Assembly (NCBI GenBank): GCA_024403795.1
Contig: JAKSRD010000013.1
Location: 1 to 53,669, forward strand
Reading direction: 5' to 3'
DNA length: 53,669 nt
From: Saccharofermentans sp.
GTDB lineage: Bacteria > Bacillota > Clostridia > Saccharofermentanales > Saccharofermentanaceae
This document shows positions 17,615 through 25,885 of this stretch, piece by piece. The notes beneath the pieces were generated by a model. That model saw nothing but the letters and a program-made list of their open reading frames with translations, ran no database searches and was not told where the DNA came from. Each line of letters begins with the position of its first letter. Position 1 is the first letter of the stretch. Made by a program: the position numbers and the translations under genes.

Positions 17615-18563
17615 GGAGAGCGCGAAGAGCTATCCGCTGACCGGGAGGATCCTTGATAAGCTTTCTGATGCAAATGTTGTTACGATCAACCACTATAAGG
17701 ATGTTTTCGACAGGAAGAGGCAGGATCAGATCCTGCAAAGACGGCATCAGGCACTGATAATCGCCGTAAGGGACGGCAACAGGATATTCAAGGGTGCGCC
17801 GGTATGCCAATCGTTCGGACAGAAGAATTTCTATTATTCCAGTTCCATGATGAACTGCCCGTTTGATTGTGAGTATTGCTATCTCAAGGGGATGTATCCG
17901 TCGGCTTATATGGTCGTGTTCGTAAACCTTGAAGATTACAAACGCGATATCGAAGAGAGACTCGCGGAAGGACCGATGTATGTCTGTGCTTCTTACGATA
18001 CCGATCTGATAGCAATGAACGGGCTTGCCGGACATGCTGATTTCTGGACAGAACTGGCGCAGGAACATGACGATCTTCTCGTGGAGCTGCGCACCAAGGC
18101 AGCGCCTTCCATAGAGAATGAAGCACACAATGTCATCTATGCATTTACCTTGTCACCCGAGGAAGTTGTCACAAGATACGAACGCAACACGGCGAACGTA
18201 AATGCGCGGATCGATGCAGCTGCGAAAGCACTTGAGAACGGCGCCAAAGTCAGGTTGTGCTTTGACCCGATAATCAGGATCCCTGAGTGGGAAAAGGCTT
18301 ATGAGAACCTAATCGAAGTTGCCTCTGCAAGGATCGATCTCAAAGCTCTTACGGACGTGAGCGTCGGTACATTCAGGATCTCATCCGATTACTTATCGAA
18401 AATGAGGAGGGCATATCCCGCCTCTGAGGTAGCGTGGTATCCTTATGTAATCAGAGACGGAGTGGCTCAGTATGAGCCTGATGCTGACAGAAAGATGCAG
18501 GAGTTTGTGTGCGGATTACTGTCGGAGCATATCGGAAGGGAGAAGATATTCACATGGAATTAA
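17589..18563 (+). CDS. splB: Spore photoproduct lyase-like radical SAM protein
   Basis: 324 residues. The radical SAM cluster is Cys90-x3-Cys94-x2-Cys97 (NCPFDCEYCYLKG), the same numbering as known spore photoproduct lyases, with Tyr96 and Tyr98 as in the lyase. SPL repairs the thymine dimer formed by UV in spore DNA. The region where SPL carries its H-donor Cys (around 140 in an A-S-C-T-S-D context) reads YVCASYDTDL here. The equivalent place holds Tyr136, and a Cys lies three residues earlier (Cys133). The activity may therefore be altered. The start is ATG after GGGAGG, overlapping the upstream gene; its 3' end overlaps the following SDR gene by 10 bp. Confidence 0.85.
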   Translation: MRFTHVYVEESAKSYPLTGRILDKLSDANVVTINHYKDVFDRKRQDQILQRRHQALIIAVRDGNRIFKGAPVCQSFGQKNFYYSSSMMNCPFDCEYCYLKGMYPSAYMVVFVNLEDYKRDIEERLAEGPMYVCASYDTDLIAMNGLAGHADFWTELAQEHDDLLVELRTKAAPSIENEAHNVIYAFTLSPEEVVTRYERNTANVNARIDAAAKALENGAKVRLCFDPIIRIPEWEKAYENLIEVASARIDLKALTDVSVGTFRISSDYLSKMRRAYPASEVAWYPYVIRDGVAQYEPDADRKMQEFVCGLLSEHIGREKIFTWN

Positions 18564-19246
18564 AGACTGCGATCGTAACAGGTGCATCTTCCGGAATAGG
18601 TCTTGCGATATCGAGGATGCTTTCCGAAGAAGGTTATAAGGTATACGGAATAGGAAGAACATTCCCTGAAGACAGTGATTTCTTCGAGAAAAGATTCTCA
18701 CTTGATATAAGAGAGACGGATGCTCTGCTCAGAAAGGTATCGGAGGCAGAACGCGTCGACCTTCTCGTAAATGCGGCCGGCAGTGCTTACTACGGGCTGG
18801 CTGAATTCAATACACCGGCACAGATACAGGAGATGTGCCGGACTGATCTTGAAGCCCCCTTGATCCTTACGTCGGCGCTTCTCCCTAAGCTTAAAGAGAC
18901 AAAAGGCATGGTGATCAACATAGCATCGGTTACATCCACCAGGATCAATACGCATGGCGCAGTTTACGGCGCACTTAAGGCCGGACTTCGAAGCTACGGA
19001 AGAAGTCTTTATGAAGAAGTGCGCAAGACCGGCGTGAGAGTGGTAACCGTATGTCCGGACCTTACGGCAAACACAGGATTGTACCGAAATGCGGATTTTA
19101 AGCCGTCTGCGGAGGACGGATGTTATCTTCTCCCTGAAGATACCGCACAATGTGTGAAGTCTGTTATCAACATGCGTGAGGGTGCAGCCGTAACGGAGGT
19201 CGAAGTAAGGCCGCAGTTCAATAGGATCGAGAAGAAGCGAAACTGA
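18554..19246 (+). CDS. Short-chain dehydrogenase/reductase (classical SDR)
   Basis: 230 residues with TGASSGIG at 9-16, the NAAG-like segment VNAAGSAYYG, a Ser in INIASV, and the catalytic YxxxK in AVYGALKAG. Cytoplasmic NAD(P)-dependent oxidoreductase of unknown substrate. The start is ATG at 18554, 11-12 nt after GGGAG, overlapping the SplB-like stop by 10 bp, so it belongs to the same operon. A strong terminator follows at 19307. Confidence 0.88.
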   Translation: MELKTAIVTGASSGIGLAISRMLSEEGYKVYGIGRTFPEDSDFFEKRFSLDIRETDALLRKVSEAERVDLLVNAAGSAYYGLAEFNTPAQIQEMCRTDLEAPLILTSALLPKLKETKGMVINIASVTSTRINTHGAVYGALKAGLRSYGRSLYEEVRKTGVRVVTVCPDLTANTGLYRNADFKPSAEDGCYLLPEDTAQCVKSVINMREGAAVTEVEVRPQFNRIEKKRN

Positions 19247-19265
19247 ATTTGTTTCCTTCAGCTGC

Positions 19266-19281
19266 AATGTAATATTACATT
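19266..19281. repeat. Perfect 16-bp palindrome
   Basis: AATGTAATATTACATT is perfectly symmetric. It lies between the SDR stop and its terminator. A related broken palindrome occurs after nrdD (22689-22711). Possible operator; role unknown. Confidence 0.5.
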
Positions 19282-19306
19282 TTCCCGCCCAAACAGAGTC
19301 GTGAAG

Positions 19307-19360
19307 CACTCGAAAAAGCCGCAAAAGCCTAGTGGTTGTCGGTTTTTCGAGTGTTTTTTA
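19307..19360 (+). terminator. Strong intrinsic terminator after the SDR gene
   Basis: CACTCGAAAAA (19307-19317) pairs perfectly with TTTTTCGAGTG (19343-19353), followed by T6. It ends the phosphorylase-SplB-SDR operon. Confidence 0.92.
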
Positions 19361-19374
19361 TTCCTGAACACAAT

Positions 19375-19422
19375 CCACAATATGTAGGGTTTTGGTGTTG
19401 ACACGACCACAATATATAGGTA
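19375..19422 (+). promoter_or_regulatory. Tandem NrdR boxes overlapping the nrdGD promoter
   Basis: CCACAATATGTAGG (19375-19388) and CCACAATATATAGG (19407-19420) match the NrdR-box core CWATATATWG. They are spaced 32 bp apart, about three helical turns, as is typical for this regulator. The second box fills the spacer of the promoter. NrdR with bound dATP/ATP should repress the operon. Confidence 0.85.
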
Positions 19423-19426
19423 ATCT
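19398..19426 (+). promoter_or_regulatory. nrdGD promoter
   Basis: TTGACA (19398-19403), 17-bp spacer, TAATCT (19421-19426). The perfect -35 lies between the two NrdR boxes. Confidence 0.8.
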
Positions 19427-19495
19427 TTAATAGCGCTCCGGGATAACCGAAGCACATTCGCACCTATTTTCAATTCATAAGCGAGGTAAAGGGAC

Positions 19496-20194
19496 ATGAT
19501 CATCGGAGGACTTCAGAAGTTGACGCTTTTGGATTTCCCCGGGACGGTAGCTTGTACGGTGTTTACCGTCGGCTGCAATCTGAGATGCCCCTTCTGCCAC
19601 AACTCCGCATTGGTAATGAATCCGCCGGAGAACGACAGATTGAGTGAAGACGAATTTTTCGCGTTCCTCAAGAAGCGCAGGGGGATCCTTGACGGTGTTG
19701 CAATCACCGGCGGAGAACCGCTTCTGCATGCTGATATCGGTGAGTTTATAGCGAAGATCAAGTCGATGGGCTTCAAGGTAAAGCTTGATACCAACGGTAC
19801 ATTCCCTGACAGGCTTGAGAAGATCCTTGCAGAGGGGAATGTGGATTTTGTCGCTATGGACATTAAGAACACCTTTGATAAGTATGCGGAGACAGTCGGT
19901 GTTCCGGACTTCGATACTTCTTTAGTCGCTGGAAGTATCCGTGTGCTTCGTGAGAGCGGAGTCGCACATGAGTTCCGTACAACGGTGGTATCGCCCTTGC
20001 ACGTTGCTGAAGATCTCGGCACGATCGCGAAGCAGATCGAAGGAGCAGACAGTTACTTCCTTCAGAACTTTGTCGATTCGGGAAGCCTTATCTGCGGTGA
20101 CGGGCTGAGTGAGATGTCCAAAGATGAGTTGGAAAAGGCATTGGAAAATGCGAAGCAAATAATACCGCAGGCAAAGATACGCGGAGAGAGTTAA
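19496..20194 (+). CDS. nrdG: Anaerobic ribonucleoside-triphosphate reductase activating protein
   Basis: 232-residue radical SAM activase that installs the glycyl radical on NrdD. The [4Fe-4S] motif is Cys27-x3-Cys31-x2-Cys34 (GCNLRCPFCHN), followed by ITGGEPLLH and KLDTNGT. It belongs to the longer NrdG form (TIGR02495-like) rather than the ~150-residue E. coli type. It is 11 bp upstream of nrdD, in the order nrdG-nrdD. ATG at 19496 with GAGG and AAAGGG upstream. Control by NrdR boxes is predicted. Confidence 0.95.
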   Translation: MIIGGLQKLTLLDFPGTVACTVFTVGCNLRCPFCHNSALVMNPPENDRLSEDEFFAFLKKRRGILDGVAITGGEPLLHADIGEFIAKIKSMGFKVKLDTNGTFPDRLEKILAEGNVDFVAMDIKNTFDKYAETVGVPDFDTSLVAGSIRVLRESGVAHEFRTTVVSPLHVAEDLGTIAKQIEGADSYFLQNFVDSGSLICGDGLSEMSKDELEKALENAKQIIPQAKIRGES

Positions 20195-20205
20195 GGAGAG
20201 GAACA

Positions 20206-22605
20206 ATGTATCAAATCGTAAAAAGAGACGGCAAAGTCGTAAATTTTGATCTGACCAAGATCTCAGGTGCCATCGAGAAGGCTTTTGTCGCACAGAACAG
20301 AGAGTACAACTCACAGATAATCGATATGCTCGCATTGAATGCAGTATCCGATTGTGAGAAGAAGGCATCGGACGGCAAGGTTGATGTCGAAGCCATCCAG
20401 GACAGCGTAGAAGTTACGCTCCAGAAGATGGGTTACGACGATGTAGCTAAGGCATACATCCTTTATCGTGCACAGCGCGAGAAGATCCGTAACATGAATT
20501 CTGCTCTCCTGAACTATAAGAATCTCGTAGACAGCTACGTAAAGGTTGAGGACTGGCGTGTAAAAGAGAACTCGACAGTTACTTATTCTGTAGGCGGTCT
20601 CATCCTCTCTAACTCCGGCGCTATCACGGCAAACTACTGGCTCTCTGAGATCTACGACAAAGAGATCGCAGATGCGCACAGAAATGCTGATATTCACATT
20701 CATGACTTGTCCATGCTTACAGGTTACTGCGCAGGCTGGTCATTGAAGCAGCTCATCCAGGAAGGTCTCGGCGGAATCGTCGGTAAGATCACGTCTGCAC
20801 CTGCAAAGCACCTCTCCACACTTTGCAACCAGATGGTCAACTTCCTCGGCATCATGCAGAATGAGTGGGCAGGCGCTCAGGCTTTCTCATCATTCGATAC
20901 TTATCTCGCTCCTTTTGTTAAGATAGACAACCTCAGCTACAAGCAGGTTAAGCAGGACATCCAGTCCTTCATCTACGGCGTTAACACACCTTCAAGATGG
21001 GGTACACAGAGCCCGTTCACAAACATCACTCTCGACTGGACAGTTCCGAAGGATCTCGCTGAGCAGAACTGTATCGTCGGCGGTAAGGAAGTTGACTTCA
21101 AGTACAAGGATTGTAAGGCTGAGATGGACATGGTCAACAGAGCTTTCATCGAGATCATGATCGAAGGCGATGCCAACGGCCGCGGCTTCCAGTATCCGAT
21201 CCCTACATATTCGATCACAAGAGACTTCGACTGGTCTGAGACTGAGAACAACAAGCTTCTCTTCGAGATGACAGCTAAGTACGGTATCCCTTACTTCTCC
21301 AACTACATCAATTCCGACATGGAGCCTTCCGATGTACGTTCTATGTGCTGCCGTTTGCGTCTTGACCTTCGTGAACTCCGTAAGAAGTCCGGCGGTTTCT
21401 TCGGAAGCGGTGAGTCAACGGGTTCTGTCGGTGTTGTTACGATCAACATCCCGCGTATCGCTTATCTCGCAGCTGATAAGGAAGACTTCTTCAAGAGACT
21501 CGATCATCTCATGGATGTTGCTGCAAGATCTCTCAAGATCAAGAGAAATACGATCACAAAACTCCTCGACGAAGGTCTCTATCCTTATACAAAGCATTAT
21601 CTCGGAACCTTCAATAACCACTTCTCAACAATCGGTCTTGTCGGCATGAACGAGGCAGGCCTCAATGCAAAGTGGCTCAGAAAGGATCTTACGAATACCG
21701 AGGCTCAGGAATTCGCTGCTGAAGTTCTCAACCATATGAGAGAGAAGCTCTCCGATTATCAGGAGAAGTACGGCGACCTCTATAACCTCGAGGCTACACC
21801 TGCAGAGTCCACATCTTATCGTCTTGCTAAGCACGATAAGGCAAGATATGCAGACATCATCACGGCAAACGATGCTTCCGGCGTATACTACTACACCAAC
21901 AGTTCACACTTGCCGGTCGGCTATACGGCTGATATTTTCGATGCCCTTGACGTGCAGGATAATCTGCAGACACTCTATACATCCGGTACAGTATTCCATG
22001 CATTCTTAGGCGAGCGTCTCCCTGACTGGAAGGCTGCAGCTTCGCTCGTAAGAAAGATCGCAGAGAACTACAGATTGCCTTACTACACGATGTCACCTAC
22101 GTACTCCATCTGCTCTGCTCACGGATACCTCCCCGGTGAAGTTAAGGCTTGCCCTGAGTGCGGTAATCCCACAGAGACATACAGCCGTATCACAGGTTAC
22201 TATCGTCCGGTAAAGAACTGGAACGACGGTAAGCTCCAGGAGTTCAAGGACAGAAAGACATACGATATCTGCGGTTCTTCAATGAAGCCCAGAACGGCAA
22301 CAGTTACGGTTACAGCTGAGGAGAAGGAGCTTCCCGAACTCAAGCCCGTTGCAGCCGATGAAGTAGGAACAAAGCCGATGCTCTTCTCAACACACACATG
22401 CGCGAAGTGCAAGGCTGTTAAGGCAATGTTCGATGAACAGCACTTCGACTACGAACTCATCTATGCAGATGACAATCCGGACCTCGCAAGGAAGTTCGAT
22501 ATCGTCAATGTTCCCGTATTGATCATTCCTGAAGCAGACGGCGTTGCGAAGTATACCGACATCGGACCCATCAGACAGTACATGAATGACTGCAAGGGTA
22601 TCTGA
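20206..22605 (+). CDS. nrdD: Class III anaerobic ribonucleoside-triphosphate reductase with C-terminal redoxin domain
   Basis: 799 residues. An ATP-cone at ~3-95 (IVKRDGKVVNFD) gives allosteric control. The glycyl radical core ends with a zinc site (CSAHGY...CPECG) and RITGYYRPVKNWNDGK, where Gly664 carries the radical. After ~700 a glutaredoxin/thioredoxin-like domain is fused: STHTCAKCKAV with Cys732-x2-Cys735, then DIVNVPVLII. That domain probably delivers electrons, or exchanges disulfides, in cis. Enzymes of this class make dNTPs without oxygen. AAGGAGAGG precedes the ATG. Codon use is strongly biased, as in a highly expressed gene. Confidence 0.96.
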   Translation: MYQIVKRDGKVVNFDLTKISGAIEKAFVAQNREYNSQIIDMLALNAVSDCEKKASDGKVDVEAIQDSVEVTLQKMGYDDVAKAYILYRAQREKIRNMNSALLNYKNLVDSYVKVEDWRVKENSTVTYSVGGLILSNSGAITANYWLSEIYDKEIADAHRNADIHIHDLSMLTGYCAGWSLKQLIQEGLGGIVGKITSAPAKHLSTLCNQMVNFLGIMQNEWAGAQAFSSFDTYLAPFVKIDNLSYKQVKQDIQSFIYGVNTPSRWGTQSPFTNITLDWTVPKDLAEQNCIVGGKEVDFKYKDCKAEMDMVNRAFIEIMIEGDANGRGFQYPIPTYSITRDFDWSETENNKLLFEMTAKYGIPYFSNYINSDMEPSDVRSMCCRLRLDLRELRKKSGGFFGSGESTGSVGVVTINIPRIAYLAADKEDFFKRLDHLMDVAARSLKIKRNTITKLLDEGLYPYTKHYLGTFNNHFSTIGLVGMNEAGLNAKWLRKDLTNTEAQEFAAEVLNHMREKLSDYQEKYGDLYNLEATPAESTSYRLAKHDKARYADIITANDASGVYYYTNSSHLPVGYTADIFDALDVQDNLQTLYTSGTVFHAFLGERLPDWKAAASLVRKIAENYRLPYYTMSPTYSICSAHGYLPGEVKACPECGNPTETYSRITGYYRPVKNWNDGKLQEFKDRKTYDICGSSMKPRTATVTVTAEEKELPELKPVAADEVGTKPMLFSTHTCAKCKAVKAMFDEQHFDYELIYADDNPDLARKFDIVNVPVLIIPEADGVAKYTDIGPIRQYMNDCKGI

Positions 22606-22636
22606 TCTGCCTGCTTAAAACCGATCCGAATCGTTC

Positions 22637-22670
22637 AGCTCCCGTGGGAAAACCTGCGGGAGCTTTATTT
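22637..22670 (+). terminator. Intrinsic terminator after nrdD
   Basis: AGCTCCCG (22637-22644) pairs with CGGGAGCT (22657-22664), followed by TTATTT. Confidence 0.88.
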
Positions 22671-22688
22671 ATGGGCCTTTGTGGGTTT

Positions 22689-22711
22689 TGTAACATGTTT
22701 GTCATATTACA
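22689..22711. repeat. Imperfect palindrome downstream of nrdD
   Basis: TGTAACATG (22689-22697) and CATATTACA (22703-22711), 8 of 9 positions symmetric. It resembles the palindrome at 19266-19281 and may be an operator for the small gene at 22784. Confidence 0.35.
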
Positions 22712-22783
22712 TTTGCCGAAGTTGTCATTGGATTTTAAGAAGTAGTAGTAGAATACGAGAAATGACAGGTAAGGTGTTGTGCT

Positions 22784-22939
22784 ATGAAAGATTACAGTTT
22801 CACATTAGACCCCAGAGACGACAGCGAACAGAATGCATCAGCTTCCCGTGATCAGGTTTTTAACATCTTATCCCTTAAGAAAGAATATGAGCTCGACGAA
22901 GTCGATTACCGCACGATGCTTGCGGAGATCAGAGCGTAA
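22784..22939 (+). CDS. 51-residue SHOCT-like small protein
   Basis: Short frame of 51 codons from ATG to TAA. The N-terminal half is polar; the C-terminal half (NILSLKKEYELDEVDYRTML) has the leucine/aromatic spacing of a SHOCT short helical domain, which often sits at protein C-termini. AAGG lies 9 nt upstream of the ATG. Coding-like composition without stop codons supports it, but it is short and isolated. Function unknown. Confidence 0.5.
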   Translation: MKDYSFTLDPRDDSEQNASASRDQVFNILSLKKEYELDEVDYRTMLAEIRA

Positions 22940-23025
22940 TTCGTTATTCATTAACACTATTCATCAGTGCATGATTCCCGGAACAGTTTGAGACGGTTGA
23001 TCGATATTCTCTTCTTTTTGAATGC

Positions 23026-23808
23026 TCAGCTGTCGAAGCAGAAAAGTGAGCCGTATACGGCCGAATTCAACTTGTTGCTCAATTCGCGCAGATCGAATGG
23101 TTTGAAATCCACATCATAAGTAAAGATCGTATCCAGTTCAGGCAACAATCCCGCATTTGAATAATTCGTGTACTTAACCGCCGTACTACGGTTGTATGCT
23201 GAAGAATTCTTCATTCCGAAATGTTCATGGAACTTACAGAGATCGAGTTCCTCAATGTATATCACAAAGTCAGGGTAGACAGGAAAATTAAGTCCCTTAA
23301 GCCGGATCTCCGGTTCATACTTGAAAGGGATCCCTTGTTCGGTATAGAACCTTGCGATCTCAACTTCAGCTGAAGACCTGTAGTAAGTACCATTGTAGTA
23401 GTGGGTCTTATTTTCGCGATGATTAGGGTTAGCATCGTTTTTGAGACTCTCGAAAAACTCTCCGTCCAACACCACGCTGCTGCTATCGGAGATCATCATC
23501 CTGCGCTTGATCTTTCTCGGCTCAATATCAGGTGTCGGCAGACGCTTGTATTCACTTGCCCAAAGGCCTTCCAATCGCGTGAGGTCGCATGTGAGGTCCG
23601 TGCGAAGGTTGTAGATTCTCCGCAATTCTTCTCCCGATGAACCGGTTGCAAGGTAACGATGATTATTCTTTACATAGGTCAGCCGTTTGTTCCCTCGCAA
23701 CAAACGTTGGGTGGTAGTAACCTCCGGAAGTAAAGATAACTGCTTTTTACAATAGTTGATCTTCAAGGCGAGGTATTCTTTTGAAATGTAAGGCTCAAGT
23801 ATCTTCAT
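23026..23808 (-). CDS. Orphan PD-(D/E)XK nuclease-like protein
   Basis: 260 residues. The N-terminal ~130 are helical and basic (KKQLSLLPEV, KRLTYVKNNHRY). The C-terminal half carries the pattern SSAEVEIARFYTEQGIPFKYEPEI, VYPDFVIYI, FHEHFGM, consistent with a PD-(D/E)XK nuclease-fold family. Candidate acidic residues are Glu148, Asp180 and Glu195. No methylase, toxin partner or mobility gene is adjacent. There is no Shine-Dalgarno; a TATAAT lies only 6 nt before the ATG, so the mRNA may be leaderless. AT content is somewhat higher than in neighbours, hinting at acquisition. Function unknown. Confidence 0.65.
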   Translation of the reverse strand: MKILEPYISKEYLALKINYCKKQLSLLPEVTTTQRLLRGNKRLTYVKNNHRYLATGSSGEELRRIYNLRTDLTCDLTRLEGLWASEYKRLPTPDIEPRKIKRRMMISDSSSVVLDGEFFESLKNDANPNHRENKTHYYNGTYYRSSAEVEIARFYTEQGIPFKYEPEIRLKGLNFPVYPDFVIYIEELDLCKFHEHFGMKNSSAYNRSTAVKYTNYSNAGLLPELDTIFTYDVDFKPFDLRELSNKLNSAVYGSLFCFDS

Positions 23809-24396
23809 GCCCCGATTATAGAGGGCTGTAAGGGGTTTGTGTGCGACAAATTACGACAAAAACGACAAGCGATTTTTGAATGCTTTTTCTTAATTATGTA
23901 TTACCTAATTAAAACCGCGACATAAAAAAGAAAAGTGATTTGAACTTACATTTCTTCAATTTTGGCTGTTCCATATTTGTTGATGCGTTTGGGTAGTTTA
24001 GAGGAACAAAATATGCATTTGGGGGTCAAAGTGCAATTTCTGTTGCGTGATTTGAGGGAATATTGGAACATTTTTGGAACACCTGCTTTTCGAGTCCTCT
24101 GCGGAACAAATACGGATCCATTTGTGAAAAAGATGATGCCGTCTGTGAACACGTAAACGGAATCATCCGTAAAAAAGAAAACGGTGTCTGTTATGCGCAG
24201 CCACTTGATAACCGCTGCCATGCGGAGGCCGGCGACTTCTATTGTTATTCGGCACAATCAAATAACTCGAAAATAATGCAATTAACATCTACAAATTTAC
24301 GCGCCGAGTTCTTATATTTAAGATAACTGAATCAGTGTTACTGTGCGGCCGGCACAACGAAGGCTGCGTGAAGATTTATGAGAACGGAGGTCCGAT
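23809..24396. other. Gene-poor 588-bp spacer with degenerate repeat
   Basis: No convincing gene on either strand. It contains a possible -10 TATAAT for the leftward gene (23815-23820), several GGAACA words, and a 33-bp degenerate direct repeat with 45-bp period (24114-24146 and 24159-24191, ending GTCTGT). The repeat could be a remnant of a small Cys-containing repeat protein. Confidence 0.4.
24114..24191 (+). repeat. Degenerate 45-bp-period direct repeat
   Basis: Two 33-bp copies share GGAnnCAT...GT-AAAAAGA...GTCTGT with about two thirds identity, separated by 12 bp. Origin unknown. Confidence 0.45.
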
Positions 24397-25878
24397 ATGC
24401 TTAGGGAATTTGTTATGGCAGAGAAGCCGGAAGATGAAGAATTTTCGCTGAGATTGAAAGAAGCGAGAGATAAGCTGTTTGCTTCGCAGATGAAGATAAA
24501 GGAAGCGGGACTTCCCGTTATGGTTATCTTCGAAGGTTGGGGCGCTGCAGGTAAGGGAAGTGTCATAGGGAAGATCATCCAGAATATCGATCCGAGATTC
24601 TTCAGAGTAAAGACTTTCCCGAAGCCGAGTAAAGAGGAACTTAGATATCCGTTTTTATACAGATACATGAAGGAGATTCCCGAGCAGGGAAAGCTTGCCT
24701 TCTACGATTCGTTCTGGATGGGCGAAGTCACGAATGCGCGTATGGAAGAGGTGCTGAGTGACGAAGAATATGAAGAGACGATAGAGTCGATCAACAGGAC
24801 GGAGAGATCCCTTGTTGATAATGGTTACCTGGTAATGAAGTTCTTTTTCCAGATCGGGAAGAAAGAACAGAAGGAACGACTTGAGAAGCTCCTGGATGAG
24901 AAGAATACGAAGTGGCGCGTAAGTAAGAGCGATCTTTATGAGAATAAGCACTATGACGATTGCATGGAAGTGTACGACCGATATCTTAAGGATACGAATA
25001 ATCCGACGGCACCCTGGTACATAATCGACAGTAAAGATAAGAAGTTCGCAGAGCTTCAGGTCCTTGAGTTCCTGAATCAGGGAATCGAGACGGCTACGAA
25101 GAACAGAGGACTAGCCGCACCGATACTTCAGAATACTTTCCCGCTTAAGAAGACACCGCTTCTAAAAGAAGTTGTTCTTAAGGATAAGGTGCTGACGGAT
25201 GAGGAATACGACGAGAAGCTCAAGGCGCTTCAGTCGGAACTCAGAGAACTGCATAATAAGCTTTACCGCAAGAAGATCCCGGTTATCATCGCGTACGAGG
25301 GATGGGATGCCGCAGGTAAGGGCGGTAACATCAAGCGCATTACGGGCGCACTCGATCCGAGAGGTTATGAAGTGCTTCCGATCGCAAGTCCGGAGCCGCA
25401 TGAGAAGGCAAGACACTTCCTGTGGAGATTCTGGACAAGACTTCCGAGAACGGGTCACATTGCCATTTTCGACCGCACATGGTACGGAAGAGTAATGGTC
25501 GAGCGTATCGAAGGTTTCTGCAGCGAGAATGATTGGCAGCGTGCTTATAACGAGATCAATGAATTCGAGAAAGAACTCACGAACTGGGGCGCGGTAGTCA
25601 TCAAGTTCTGGGTGCAGATCGATAAGAAAACACAGCTTGCCAGATTCAAGGAACGTCAGGCAAATCCCGAGAAGCAGTGGAAGATCACCGATGAAGACTG
25701 GCGCAACCGTGAGAAGTGGGATCAGTATGAAGAAGCGATCGATGAGATGATCAAGAAGACTTCGACTGAATTCGCACCGTGGTACATTCTTGAATCTGTT
25801 GATAAGAAATATGCGCGCATTAAGGCATTGGAGATCGTTATCGAGCAGATCCGCAAAGCGTGCGATGCAAAGGATTGA
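24397..25878 (+). CDS. pap: Two-domain polyphosphate:AMP phosphotransferase (PPK2 class II)
   Basis: 493 residues with two PPK2 domains. The first Walker A is GWGAAGKG at 47-54 with YDSFWMGE; the second is GWDAAGKG at ~302-309 with FDRTWYGR and the WRFW segment. Tandem PPK2 proteins use inorganic polyphosphate to phosphorylate AMP to ADP. In that family the C-terminal domain is catalytic and the N-terminal one is degenerate, which fits the altered DSFW here. Cytoplasmic. The start is ATG 6 nt after GGAGG. Standalone gene with a terminator-like hairpin downstream. Confidence 0.93.
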   Translation: MLREFVMAEKPEDEEFSLRLKEARDKLFASQMKIKEAGLPVMVIFEGWGAAGKGSVIGKIIQNIDPRFFRVKTFPKPSKEELRYPFLYRYMKEIPEQGKLAFYDSFWMGEVTNARMEEVLSDEEYEETIESINRTERSLVDNGYLVMKFFFQIGKKEQKERLEKLLDEKNTKWRVSKSDLYENKHYDDCMEVYDRYLKDTNNPTAPWYIIDSKDKKFAELQVLEFLNQGIETATKNRGLAAPILQNTFPLKKTPLLKEVVLKDKVLTDEEYDEKLKALQSELRELHNKLYRKKIPVIIAYEGWDAAGKGGNIKRITGALDPRGYEVLPIASPEPHEKARHFLWRFWTRLPRTGHIAIFDRTWYGRVMVERIEGFCSENDWQRAYNEINEFEKELTNWGAVVIKFWVQIDKKTQLARFKERQANPEKQWKITDEDWRNREKWDQYEEAIDEMIKKTSTEFAPWYILESVDKKYARIKALEIVIEQIRKACDAKD

Positions 25879-25885
25879 TCTGTAA

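Noticed and set aside
24063..24326. An 87-codon frame with repeated Cys-containing segments
   Set aside because: Would need a TTG start with a marginal RBS and matches no family; kept only as a repeat observation.
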